A stretch of 64,000 nucleotides of DNA from NCBI GenBank assembly GCA_022836615.1, contig MU405281.1:62001-126000 (forward strand), read 5' to 3'. Source of the DNA: Annulohypoxylon bovei var. microspora. Lineage: Eukaryota; Ascomycota; Sordariomycetes; Xylariales; Hypoxylaceae. This document shows, piece after piece, positions 47,810 to 59,182 of the stretch; positions within the stretch are counted from its first letter, which is position 1; each line of letters begins with the position of its first letter. The notes under the pieces were generated by a model. The model was not told where the DNA came from. It saw nothing but the letters and a program-made list of their open reading frames with translations, and did no database searches. A program made the translations under genes and the position numbers.

Positions 47810-50800
47810 ATGTCTTCTGCTGCATTGCAGTCAGCTCCTCATCAGCCGACCTCCCTGCCCGCCCTAAATACGCCTTCGCCCGCGTCCGCGTCCCATCGCC
47901 AGTATACCCAAACTCAGTCTCCTAACAGAGAAGGTCGCTATGCGGGTCGAGACAACGCGAATGCTTCACCCGCATCCTCAAGACGGCCGTCTAGACGACC
48001 TAGCGGAAACAGTGCGAGTGCTGCGAGTCCAGCCCCGACCCACCCAGAGCAGGCTCAGTCGTCGCCAATGACATCGCGAACTGCATTAGCCTCGCCGGTG
48101 CCGGTGGCGGGTACTACGACGGACTACGATAGGTCAGCTTCGGGTCGACGAAGGAACGAGCCACCCGTCGCCCCGCCGCGAACGTCGTCTACGCAACATA
48201 TGCCCGCCGGACCAACCACCTCTCGAAGGGCCGCTCGTGCCGAAGAACGAGCCGCAAATTCCCCTAGACGAGTAGCGGTAGATGGTCGGGTAGGTACAAA
48301 CGGACAGTCTGAGCTAGGACGAGGCGGCTACGACGACCCGAGCTCCCGAAGTAGGAGGGCGGCGTCTCAACATCTCGCACAGGAGCCTACCCAGAGACCT
48401 AGCAGCAACAGGGATCACCGTCAGACCGTGACGACCACGATGCCCGTCAGGTCCGCTACTAACGCTTCGGCAAAGCAACCGTCGCGTGAGGCTAGCGAGG
48501 TTCTTCACCGCGTCATAGTTTCTCAGCCTGAAGATGATATTGAACGAGAGCGTGAGCGACTTAGCGAGTCTCAGGGTCAGTCGTCAAGCCGTCGAGCCGC
48601 AGGCGAAGATGACGGGGTTCCTCCGCCAGTCGCCGGCCTGAACGATGGCCAGGACGACGGCCGACGTGGGGGTCGAAGTCGCCATGACCATTCTAAACGC
48701 GAGAAAGGGTCGAAGTTTGGAGATTACTATCTAGGAAATGTGATCGGCGAGGGCGAGTTTGGCAAAGTGAAACTGGGCTGGAAGCAAGACGGCGGTGTTC
48801 AGGTAAGCAATAACTTCCTCCGCTTCGTTCGAATACGTGAATATGAACGCGAGCTAACTACTATGCGTAGGTGGCTATCAAGCTCATCCGCCGCGATAGC
48901 GTGGGAAATAATCCGTCCCGGCTTGCGAAGATCTACCGCGAGGTGGCGATTTTAAGAGGTATTTCGCACCCTAACATAGTTAGATTACACGAGATGTCAG
49001 AAACGGAACGCCACATCGGGATCGTCCTAGAGTACGCTTCCGGAGGAGAGCTCTTCGACTATATTCTCAACCACAGGTACCTAAAGGACGGACCCGCTCG
49101 TAGACTCTTCGCCCAGCTCATCTCGGGAGTGGGATATCTCCACAAGAAGGGCATCGTCCATCGAGACCTGAAACTCGAAAATCTACTTCTCGACCGAAAT
49201 CGCAACATCATCATCACAGATTTCGGTTTCGCTAACACCTTCGATGCCGCCGACGAGTTAACCGAAGACGAAGAGCTGAATCTAGCTGACCGCGAATTCG
49301 TCAAACGCTCGGGCTTGGACAAAACTAAGCAGAACGGCATGCGTAGGGGCGACCTGATGCAGACTAGTTGTGGAAGCCCGTGCTACGCAGCCCCGGAATT
49401 GGTGGTTAGCGACTCGCTCTACACAGGCAGAAAAGTCGACGTTTGGAGCTGCGGAGTCATCCTAGTAAGTCATATGAGCGTCGTCCACATCCTGTCTACT
49501 TAGTTACATTTCAAGACTTGCTCACAATGTTTTAGTATGCCATGCTCGCGGGTTATCTGCCGTTCGACGACGACCCCGCCAACCCCGAGGGCGATAACAT
49601 CAATCTGTTGTATAAGTATATCGTGAACACCCCTCTCACCTTCCCAGAATATGTTACCCCCCACGCGCGAGATCTGCTGCGCCGCATACTCGTCCCGAGT
49701 CCGCGAAAGCGTGCAGATCTATTCGAGGTTGCTCGGCATAGTTGGCTGAGCGAATACGCGCACGTGGTGGAACTCATCACTAGCACGACGACCACTAGCA
49801 ACGAGATCCAGAACACGACCGTGCCGTCCGAGGACGCGGATACCGGAGGCCTAGGGAGGAGTGCGTCCGTCAGGGAACCCTCCAAGCCGAAACCGACCGC
49901 CGCCGCCCCCCCGGCCGATTCACCTCGGAGGCAGGGCAAAGCTGACGGAGAAGAGCAGGCGTACGGGAAGCCGCCGAAAGATAACAAACGGCGAACCGTC
50001 CAGGTGGAGTACGTGGCCCCCGTCACCCAGACCCAGAGGGGAGGCGAGCAGCAGCCGGATCCTCACGCGTCGCCGCGTGGAAAGACTCGAGCTCGTTCCT
50101 CTAGCCGGGGTCCTGTCGAGGTACAGCCTTCGCCGGCCGATAAACCCCTGCCGAGAGATCCGCCTGTCTCCAGGGACGAATATCCGAACCCGTCCCGAGA
50201 CTCGCGGAAGCCCCCTAGCTCTCATAGGCGGGACGCGCCGCCCCCGAGATCGAACATACCTCGCATCGCGTCCGATCACGCTTACATGAGTACCGCCGGC
50301 CCCAGCACGTCGGCGGCGCGACCTACGACCGGAGGCTCGATGCATTCGACCGCCTCCAGGTTGGCGTCATCTACTAGAGGATCGTACGGTCAACCACTAC
50401 CCCCTACCGTTGCCGGTACTAACGCTCACGGAAGCATACAACAACCGAAAGGTGCCAAGAATTATGTCATATCGAATCCGATCCCCCAGGAAACGCCTGA
50501 CATGGACTTCGGCCGACCCAGCATCACCGTGCCGTCAAAATTCGCTCAGGTTTCAGGTTTCAGCCAGGGACAGCAGCAGCCAGGTGAGGCTAAGGGTCAT
50601 CGGAGATCTAACACCATTGGCGAGATCGGCGGTAAGATATTTGGTCGCAGCGGATCTATATTCGGCGGCCGGAAGAAGCGACCCGACCAGCCGGGAGAGA
50701 AGGCCTCTAAGAAGTATCCCCCGATTAGCATGTCGAACACCGTCCCCGGAGAGTCTAGGACTTCTATGGAGTCTCGCGCTTCTAGAAGATCGTTTTCACT

Positions 50801-51440
50801 AGGACTAGGGAAGAAGAGGAGCGGTAGCATAGCCGGATCCCAAGCGTCGACAGACAAGCCTCAAAATCGACGGTTTTCGCTCATGAGGGCGATCGGTCTA
50901 GGCAAGGAGCCCACGACCCCGCCTCTTGACGCCTCTCAGCAAGATCTGCCCATCCAGGAACCTCCGGAGGCCGACGAATACAACCGATACGCGGACCGTC
51001 AGCAGGGCCGCGGGAATGCAGGACAGCAATACGGAGACGGTATTTACGAATCGCTACAGTCGCCGAGGCTAGGTTCGGCGCCGAATCCCAACGCCAGCCC
51101 CGTGCAGCTACGGTTCCCATCGAATCCTAGGCCTACGGCGATCCCTTCGTACCTGCAGCCGGGCGCGGTCCTGAACTCCGAATCCGAGTCCTCGATCGAG
51201 CCCGCCCAACGGAAGCCACCCAACTCGGCACCTTATCAGACCGGCTACGATTCCGACCACTACGACGGGCGCCAGTCCGGACGCGGGAGCCGCGTCTTGC
51301 AGAAGAACAGGAGGTTCGTGGACGCTTACGACGGGGAAGAGTACGGGAGGCCTCACGACCACGCAGGTAGTAGCGGCGCGGCGAAGAGGGTGATGGACTT
51401 CTTCAGGAGACGGGGACGAGCGCGAGGAGGCGAACCTTAG
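47810..51440 (+). CDS. KIN4: Ser/Thr protein kinase, Kin4/Ppk1-type
   Basis: Kin4-family kinases in yeast delay mitotic exit when the spindle is mis-positioned. Exons 47810-48802, 48871-49464 and 49536-51440 give 1163 residues; the first intron has a GCTAAC branch. Residues 1-303 are disordered and Ser/Arg/Pro-rich. The kinase domain spans about 304-601: GEGEFGKV loop (313-320), catalytic lysine in VAIK (335), HRDLKLEN (Asp at 430), DFG (448-450) and APE (505-507). The segment between DFG and APE is long, about 54 residues with an acidic insert (ADELTEDEELNLADREF). It keeps the T-loop LMQTSCGSPCYAAPE, whose Thr (about 496) is equivalent to the one phosphorylated by Elm1 in yeast Kin4. MLAGYLPFDDDPANPEGDNI is a strong Kin4/Frk1 signature. 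The 560-residue tail is basic and Ser/Pro-rich and ends FFRRRGRARGGEP. Confidence 0.92.
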
Positions 51441-53079
51441 GACGGATCTGCATGACGTCTGTAAAGGGAAGCAACCCGATCACGTAGGAGATCCATCACC
51501 GATTAAGACTACGACATTACGGGCGCGCGTCGGCGTACCCGGACGATCTCAAGATTGCTTCGACTAAAAATCTTCGGAACGCTAATGATACCTTGTTCTT
51601 CGCTAAACGCCTATAATCCTACGGTACTTACCTTGTAATACGAGATACGCAAGCCTTTTTGAGAGATCCCATCTAATATTTTATCCGTCGAGACATGACA
51701 CAAATCGCCGATCGTTGGGGGAGTTGAATGAGACGGCCTTCCGGGCGTGTGCCAGCTGGCCTTAACAAGTTTGGAAGAAGACCAGGCAACGAGAAGTGAT
51801 AGTTGACGATTCGGAACATACCATATATTTTTCCCCTCCATCATTCTGCAAGAACAATCACATCATAAGTCATCAAGGCTCGGAGTTGGGCGGCGTGTGT
51901 GTATGTAGAATGGGAGCCTCGGTTTTTATGTTGAGCTCGCTCTTCGTCGTTGTTTTGTGACTCTCGCGGAAGTGCCCCAAGTATTTTTCATCTGTCAACA
52001 TTTGAAAAAAGAAAAAACCTATTCCTCAAGAACGTGTTCTCGTGAAGTAGATGCTAGTTTGTCGACTTGATTTGTATGTCATCGACGAGGAGGGTAATCT
52101 TAATAAGTTGACTTCGAACTTTAGCCAGTATGATAGCCTTTGCTTACCGGTGATGCGACGATCTCGGCATCTCTGCTGCTGCCCTGTGCTGGATATTTTG
52201 TAGTCAAGTAGGTATATCAATGTAGAGTGCCGAGAAAACCTCGACTGTGCTCCAGACGCTCCGCCGTTGTTACCGACGTCTGCTTGTTATCCCCGTCGGG
52301 TCGTTCGCCGTCAAGGTCGGCGATTCGTTGCGTGCCGGAGAGGAGGCTGGCTGGATCTATGAATTTCGCCTACACTCTGATCCACCATATAGTACCAAGT
52401 ACACGTACCTAATTACATCAATCATATTATCATATGTACCTATCCGTAGCGATATAAAGTTCGTACGTGTCAACTAGCTGGAGCGTAAATATAACATTGA
52501 GGTGGTCAAGAGCAAATTAATAATAATATATGATCTCTTTCGTTCTCTGGCCGCAACTTCTCTCAGTAGGGGAAAGGACAAAACCATTTAAACTTTTAGC
52601 ATACTTTTAACATACTATTGAGTTGATTATTATAGGCTTCCTACGATCGTTTATACGGACGTTACTACAAATTAAGCTCGAGTCACTATAAGTAGGTACC
52701 TAGTAGGTATTTAACTTGCACAATCTTGATTTCCTTCTAAGACAACTCTTCCTTTCTCTTTATCATTTCTCCTTGGACACGTCGCTATCCTCCCTAGAAC
52801 ATGAGGTATACGTTTTCCCTCGCGTTCTCGCGATAAATCCCGAATTCCCATCCCCTATAAAATATCTAGTAATTCCTTAGTTAATTCTATTTACTTCTAA
52901 TATTTTCTAGCACCCTCTACTAAATTCCTAGAACTCTATAAGAGGTTGAAATTTGACATCAAGAGCTGATCGCGAATTCTATTTGGGGGCGTTTGAGGGC
53001 CGCGGAAATGTAGAATCGTGGCGTTAGCTGAACAAAGCCCTGTCAGCTACCGTGATATTTTCCTTCCTGGAGGCTGTGA
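51441..53079. other. Intergenic, 3' flank of the kinase gene
   Basis: No gene was found. The sequence is mixed, with an AT-rich stretch at about 52480-52960 and only short frames. It includes the kinase gene's probable 3' untranslated region. Confidence 0.5.
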
Positions 53080-54102
53080 GGGCCTTCCGGCGGCAATCAC
53101 CTGCAAAGGAACCTTTACTTTTCTATAACACAGGAAATCTGGCTTCTCTATGGAAGAATCGGTCCCATATTGCTAGGGTTAGTGCAGCACGACATCTGCT
53201 CCGCCTTGTGGGAAAGCTTCTTCGACGGTAGGTAGCATAGATTTCCCTCCCGTGCGATAGCCCTAGAACATGTGACGAGTTGCTAACCTCGCGGAACTCC
53301 TAGGTACGAAACCCCAACCGTTCCCGCCGGCCGACCGTGCCGGCGACGGCGAGGAGGCTACCGTAGATTTCCTCATGGCTGCCTTAGACGCGACTAAGGA
53401 CGAGCCGAAGCTGGCGATCCAGATGATTCACTGCCACGAGACTACGGGGTCCGCGCCGAGGGACGATAGTGAAAAGTCTCGAGTTAGGTATAGAATAGGA
53501 TATTGCGGAAGGACTTTAGGTGGTCTGATAAAGAGATATCGGAGCAACCGCGGCAGAGCGTTTACGACCTGCCGAACAAGCAGCCTCTCGACTGACGTCG
53601 GCCCTCGGAGTAGGTAGCGTCCCAAAGCTAGCTCCGCACAAGCCGCAGCGATACAACTTCGGGCCTTAAAAGGATAGGGGGGGTAGGGACCTTCTCATAT
53701 CTCGGTGCGGACCCGGGCAACATAAACCTGTTCCAGCATATCCTGCCGGTTAAGCAGGAGTTGAAGGAGTGGCTCTACGAATCCCGCGGTAACCGCGATG
53801 TAGAGCCTACAGGCGTTCCAGCTTTTTTTCGTCTTAAGCGTGCGAGATAACTCGGACCGGCTTGATGATACCAGCGCTAAAGTACGTGCTCCGGTGCGTC
53901 GTTCGGAGAAGCTAGCTCCGATGAAGGATGGAGCCGTGTTCTCGAAGCCCGTCAGGGCCTTTGATTCACCCACGAAGAAAACGAAGGGAGGGACCGCCGC
54001 CGGGATCCCGCACGCTCGCTCTTTGGGACGATGCGGAAAAGTACCGCGGAACGTTCGCTGAAGATATGAGGAAGCGTGTCCAAGGCGCTAGGAGTACATG
54101 AA
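53080..54102 (+). pseudogene. Coding-looking fragments in different frames: decayed or unrecognised gene
   Basis: Several stretches with GC-rich third positions follow each other on the plus strand, but in shifting frames. 53080-53217 reads EIWLLYGRIGPILLGLVQHD, then ALWESFFDG up to a GTAGGT donor. After GCTAAC and an acceptor CTAG at about 53304, TKPQPFPPADRAGDGEEATV continues to AIQMIHCHETTG. 53683-53850 reads GADPGNINLFQHILPVKQEL and ends in TAA. 53840-54060 and an overlapping frame give KPVRAFDSPTKKTKGG and ALWDDAEKYRGTFAEDMRKR. I find no complete splice model and no recognisable family. It could be a gene broken by frameshifts, or one with several short introns that I cannot resolve. Confidence 0.4.
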
Positions 54103-54417
54103 AGACACGTGATGTAAAAATAAAATAAAATATTATTATAAATGTTTTTTTTAATTAGGAGCAATGTTGGACCTTGGCCGCGCTGTGTATATATCGTGGG
54201 GTTTCCCGCGCTGTATCCTGCGATGTATGCCCAATAGCATCAATTGATAGTACCTTTCCCCGCATACTAATCGCCATACGAATTGATGTGTACCTAGGTA
54301 TTTACCTATGTAACAAGGATGAGGATCAATATTAATAGTGATTTGTTCAAAATCTGGATTCCTTGGTACGGGAAATCGTATTACTACAATATCTACTAAG
54401 CACGAGCACATGACGCT
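54103..54417. other. Intergenic, 3' flank of UTP4
   Basis: An AT-rich stretch (TAAAAATAAAATAAAATATT near 54116) is followed by non-coding sequence with one TACCTAGGTA motif near 54291. No gene was seen. Confidence 0.55.
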
Positions 54418-57174
54418 TCACTTCTCCCATTCTCCATCTCCGAAGTATCTATCGGGCATGTCGATATCCCACAGTGGCCTCTCTACTAGAGCCACCTCGA
54501 GCGTCTCTCGCGATTCCTCTTTTGTGACTGCCTCGGCCGCTCCGTTCGTCGATATCTCTTGTCCGTCACCGAGCGGCACGATCCCCAGAATCGGTCGGTA
54601 CTTGTACGTATGCCAGAAAGCTAAGCCCTTGCTCGATTTAACCTCGGGGGCCGACTTGCCCTGAGCACCTCGAAGCAGTGCCAGCTCGCCCGGATTCTCG
54701 TCATCCGAGTCGTCGCTCTCGCTCTCGTCTGCTGGCTGGCTAACCTCATCCTCGTCCATAGGATCCGAAACGGGGCCGTCCAAGGGGATTTCTTCAGAAA
54801 CTTCTCCCCTTACATGACGAATAATCTTCGTGGGTCCCGCGGCCCCGATCTCTATCTTGTTACCAGCACCGCTGTCGGGTCCCCTCTTTCGTTTCATTCC
54901 TTGCCTCACGAGTTCCCCGTTATATGTATCGGTCTGCTCTGCTAGATCCTGTGACAAATCTAGCATGAAGAGGAATGTGTTTCCGTAGAGCCAGACCCTC
55001 TCCCCTGACCAGAGAGCGCCTTTCACGAGGTCGCGAATATTTCGAAACTCGATTGGAAATCGAGAGATCTGGTTTCTTCTGGACCAGGCTGTCAAAGAGC
55101 CAAGCGTGGGGTTGATGGCTAGAACCTGAGGTCTGGCGGTGACGGTAAGAAGGATATAATCGTCCACAACTTCGTCGTCATCTGTCACAGAAGGTTGCGA
55201 TGTCGGTATGTGGCTGGAAAAGGATAGAACGGTAGGAGAGGCTTGTAGTTTAGGAATAAGAGACCCTTTTGGATTACGAGTCCACCGCAAACCTCCCGTG
55301 CTATTATCGTCATCTTCGTCTTCGCTGCCGGAAGAAAGTACGTCATCATGAGTTCCGTTCACGCCATTCTGCAGTTTCGGCTGTGGTGTACCCAATACCC
55401 AAGTATCGATATAGCCAGCTAGGTCCGCTACTGCTAGCATTTTGCTGTCCGGGGAGAATGCGATATGGGTAATTGTTCTGTCGTATTGTCCTAGGCCGCC
55501 TAAGGCTACATGCTTCTGTATCTTCCGCTCGATACGTTGTAACCGAATTGCTTTAGGGTGAAGTACTAGCTTTCCGTCTAGGGTAAAGTCGCGTGATATC
55601 TGTATAAGGACAGCTTTGCTCCCGCCTTGGATAGCGCAGAGCCATCGTCCGTCTGGGGAAATATGGACCCGCGTCGCGCCTTGCTTAGATATTTCCTCTT
55701 GTAGATCGACTTTGGATATCTTGAGCTCGTCCTTCTTTGAGTCGCCTCGAGACTTCAGATGAAATGCTTTGATATCAGACGTGGTTGACACTACAAGAAG
55801 AGAACCATCATCGCTAATCGCTGCCGAAGTAATGTTGGCTTCCCCTTTAATTAGTATCCGTGCTAGCAGTTTCCGGTTTTTGTCGATGGTAGACCCTTCG
55901 TCTGGAGTATCTACTAAGTCCCGCAGAGGTCTTTTCAGCCGCCAGACGTGGACTTCCCTTTCCCACCAGCTAACGATTAGCCTACACTTCGGCGCGCTTT
56001 TTAGTGGCGGGTTCTGAGGTAGATGCGATAGAGTTCGGTGGTTCTCCATGCCAGCCTCTTGCAGTGGTAGGACGATCGGGCTAGCATCAGGGCCTAAGAG
56101 ATAGGTTAGCGATCGCGATCGACCGAGCAAGAGCATATACAAACCTCCTGAAACAACAACACTCATTCCATTCCCTTCAAATGATGCCATCGCCTTGACA
56201 TCGTGACTGTGGTACCTCCTATGCCAAATCTTTCCCCATCTTGCCATCGAACCCGAGGTCTTTCTGTATATAACGGTCCTGCGGTCCATTCCACCGCTGA
56301 TGATCGTCGAGCCATCAGCGCTGGTTGCAAGTGATAGAACGTCCTGGTTATGAGTCTGTAACCTCTGCGCCTGCGTATATGTTTTCCCGTCCCATATGCA
56401 AACCTGACCAGTCGAGTCACCTGATACGATGTCGCGGCCGTTGAGGCATTTGACGGACCAGACTATAATCTCTTTGGCGCCTCCGGAAAGATCAGATCCC
56501 AGCGTCATCTTCCTTAGCACGTTGCCATTACGCATGTCGTAAACTCGTATGGCGCTGTCAGAGCATCCCACAACGACGATGTTGCGATTCTGGAAGGCCA
56601 TGCTAACCATCTTGGTCTTCTTGGATGATGACCTCACTAATATCCTGTCGAATCGGAGATCATCGTCGTCGATCGAGTACAAGACGAGGCTACCGTCCAT
56701 TGTCCCGGCTACTAGCTTCTTCCCGCCCCGCACAACACCGTTGGAAGGTTTCTCGCCGTGCTTGATAGGCGGCACAAACGGCTGGGCAGCAAGACACCAT
56801 ATATCTCCATGCATACCGCTCGCCTGTTTCCTAGGTTGTCCTTTCTCGAGATCCCATTCAGTAACAGTGCTAGTGTAGCCGATGCTAAACAGTCTCGATT
56901 TTCCGATGAGTTTGGTGCCATCTTGCAGAACTTGGTCAGGTTCGGTAACCCATACTAGACCATCGATACTCCTATCTTTTCCTCCGTGTAGAGTAGTCTC
57001 TTGGTGCCATATACCGTTCGAAGGGTTCCATATCTCGATGTCGCCATTGGCGCGACCGATCGCTAATCGCACGGGTGCTCCTCTCTGAGATTTAGTTACG
57101 GTCGGGTAGGAAAATGCGATCGCATTTATGGCAGACGGAGGGTATGGAACAAAGCGACATCGGTGTATGTCCAT
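54418..57174 (-). CDS. UTP4: U3 snoRNP / small-subunit processome WD-repeat protein Utp4
   Basis: Utp4 (cirhin in animals) belongs to the t-UTP/UtpA subcomplex that binds nascent pre-rRNA in the nucleolus and starts 40S assembly. One intronless frame gives 918 residues. The first ATG that fits the family is at 57174 (MDIHRCRFVPYPPSAINAIA); the frame is open upstream but without an ATG. Typical blocks follow: RLAIGRANGDIEIWNPSNGI, GYTSTVTEWDLEKGQPRKQA, IVVVGCSDSAIRVYDMRNGN, IVSGDSTGQVCIWDGKTYTQ and TIISGGMDRRTVIYRK, the WD40 blades of the first propeller. A second propeller includes THIAFSPDSKMLAVADLAGY. Near the C-terminus an acidic Asp/Glu/Ser insert (DEDEVSQPADESESDDSDDE) precedes the final block ending DIDMPDRYFGDGEWEK. 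Yeast Utp4 is shorter (776 residues); the extra length lies in these low-complexity inserts. Confidence 0.95.
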   Translation of the reverse strand: MDIHRCRFVPYPPSAINAIAFSYPTVTKSQRGAPVRLAIGRANGDIEIWNPSNGIWHQETTLHGGKDRSIDGLVWVTEPDQVLQDGTKLIGKSRLFSIGYTSTVTEWDLEKGQPRKQASGMHGDIWCLAAQPFVPPIKHGEKPSNGVVRGGKKLVAGTMDGSLVLYSIDDDDLRFDRILVRSSSKKTKMVSMAFQNRNIVVVGCSDSAIRVYDMRNGNVLRKMTLGSDLSGGAKEIIVWSVKCLNGRDIVSGDSTGQVCIWDGKTYTQAQRLQTHNQDVLSLATSADGSTIISGGMDRRTVIYRKTSGSMARWGKIWHRRYHSHDVKAMASFEGNGMSVVVSGGLYMLLLGRSRSLTYLLGPDASPIVLPLQEAGMENHRTLSHLPQNPPLKSAPKCRLIVSWWEREVHVWRLKRPLRDLVDTPDEGSTIDKNRKLLARILIKGEANITSAAISDDGSLLVVSTTSDIKAFHLKSRGDSKKDELKISKVDLQEEISKQGATRVHISPDGRWLCAIQGGSKAVLIQISRDFTLDGKLVLHPKAIRLQRIERKIQKHVALGGLGQYDRTITHIAFSPDSKMLAVADLAGYIDTWVLGTPQPKLQNGVNGTHDDVLSSGSEDEDDDNSTGGLRWTRNPKGSLIPKLQASPTVLSFSSHIPTSQPSVTDDDEVVDDYILLTVTARPQVLAINPTLGSLTAWSRRNQISRFPIEFRNIRDLVKGALWSGERVWLYGNTFLFMLDLSQDLAEQTDTYNGELVRQGMKRKRGPDSGAGNKIEIGAAGPTKIIRHVRGEVSEEIPLDGPVSDPMDEDEVSQPADESESDDSDDENPGELALLRGAQGKSAPEVKSSKGLAFWHTYKYRPILGIVPLGDGQEISTNGAAEAVTKEESRETLEVALVERPLWDIDMPDRYFGDGEWEK

Positions 57175-59182
57175 TGTCGCGATTTCGACCTTACTGGTTC
57201 GACAGTTGTTTATTACCAAGATCGTGATGTACGATGGACCGTTGAGGATTTCGCATTAACCTTCGAACTTTTTTTTCTTATCCGTCTTATCGACTTATCG
57301 TTATCCCAGTTTTTAAGGTGTGGTCAATGCACTAATTAAGTCCTACCACCTCCCCCCCTTTTTCTCTCCTTTCCTAAGCGCATTGTAATCCAGCTTCAAT
57401 AGCTTGTATTCGAAGCTGGCAACAATTATCACCCTCATTTGTACATGGTCGTTTAAGTGCTTTATGTCATTCGAAACTCTTTATAAGTACGATAACCGGC
57501 GGAGAAGCTTGGTATTGGCTTCCTCGCCATCTTGAAGTGTGAGGTTGCTCTGATCCTTAAATCCAACTTACCACCTCTATTCAAATCCAGTACTTTATAT
57601 AGCTGGCTGTAAGGTGATAGCTGGCTACCTGCTTAGCCAAAAATATCCAATATTCAAAACCTCTCACCGCCACAGCCACAGCAGATACAGAAGCCCATCA
57701 TCTTTCTAGCTAGGACCTAGCGTATCGTATCATGATGGAGTTAATAAACACCTTCCACAAGTCAACTTTTACTCATCATTTAATAGTAGTTTTCCTAACT
57801 TATGTTCCTACCTAGGACTTTATATACAAGGTTTCGCCTGCTGAGGCTGAGTGCAGAGTGGTCGCAATTGTGACCTCATGAAACTCAGAGGCTCTACTAA
57901 TAATAGCGAAGCAAATATGTGAGAGTGTGTAAATGAAACCTAAGCTGCACTTATGATAAGCTTGTAATATTATGTAAATCCAAAAAACCTCAAGTTTGCG
58001 CAACGTTGGTCGTTGACTATAAGGTTACTGCCGAATTAAATAACTTTGGGTTCCCATCGAGAATATTACGCACTTTGATAGTCCGATCTCAATGGCACGT
58101 TACCTTAACCGAATCACTTATAGGTAGATACCTAGTTAATATGCGATCTATCAACGATGCCTAGCCTTAAGCCTTACCGTTATTGTAAGCTCAAAAGAAG
58201 CCTCTCCGCGAAACGCTAACGTACAGACTTATTGTCGTGCATATTCGGAAAGGTTGTGGGGTATAGCTTCTGATGATGAAACTTGGGAGCCTTACGTCAG
58301 AAGTCAAACCCCTGAAAATCAAGAAATAAATCAAGTAGGTATGTTTCCTTTTTAGCATCATGACTTTGTGGCGTTTTCCGAATTGACAATCAGCCCCGGC
58401 AAGCAAAGAACTCAACTTCCTTTTCTTGTCATTGAATAAACGTCGTACGACCTTAGTTTGTTTCTGATCTTCGTCATTTAATACGAGCGTGGTGGTTTTG
58501 ATAACGTCCTGCCAAACAAAGGAAGGTCCCACTGCTCGGAGGATTCAGTCCAGATGATTTTTGGTATACCATGAACGCTTCGGGTCTTTCAAGCAAATTA
58601 TAACCACTCTAAGAACTTAATTAGCAATCAAACGAGTGCTCAGGAGTTAATAGTCCAAATTTTCATATTTTCATAATTCTAAATACCCCTTTTCCCAAGG
58701 AGATAGCTAAGCGGATGCGACCAGGAGAAGTACAGTAGCATGGGACTGAAGGATGAACTCCAAGATCCCGGATACTACACGCCATGTTCCTTTCGCATCC
58801 TGAAGCGGGAAAGGCCCGAACAGCACTCGATCATGGCTACCAGCCCAGCATCCTACATACAAAGTCCTTGGGATCCGCCCTACCGGCCTTACGGGGGTAA
58901 GGAGTCATCAAATGAATATCACCCTAGCAATATATCACACACAAACGAGGCTTAAAATATCCCGAGCTGTGGGTGCACAAGTTGGATCGGGGTATCTCGT
59001 CAGCGTTGATATTAAGGAGCCTGGATTTAGGGATTATTAGAGGGCAAGGCTAGATCAGAATATATATCTCGGTCGAGATACTTCTTGTTAACTTCCTTAG
59101 ACATGTTTAATCCCAAGCTCTAATATCAGAGTCACTGCCTCTCACCTCTACTTTTAACTATCGCATCATAGTATCAGCTGCG
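57175..59182. promoter_or_regulatory. Divergent intergenic region between UTP4 and the GH71 gene
   Basis: Both promoters lie in these 2 kb. The UTP4 side holds CT-rich runs (57350-57375). No other gene is supportable: frames at 58191-58532 (-) and 58740-58955 (+) are short and unlike known proteins. Confidence 0.5.
59060..59067 (+). promoter_or_regulatory. Candidate TATA box of the GH71 gene
   Basis: ATATATAT lies about 120 nt upstream of the ATG at 59183, a fitting distance for a strongly regulated secreted hydrolase gene. It was assigned by position and sequence only. Confidence 0.35.

Noticed and set aside
57175..57219. Upstream extension of Utp4 to a TTG
   Set aside because: No ATG is present in that extension, and the Utp4 family starts with MDIHRCRF-type sequence at 57174.
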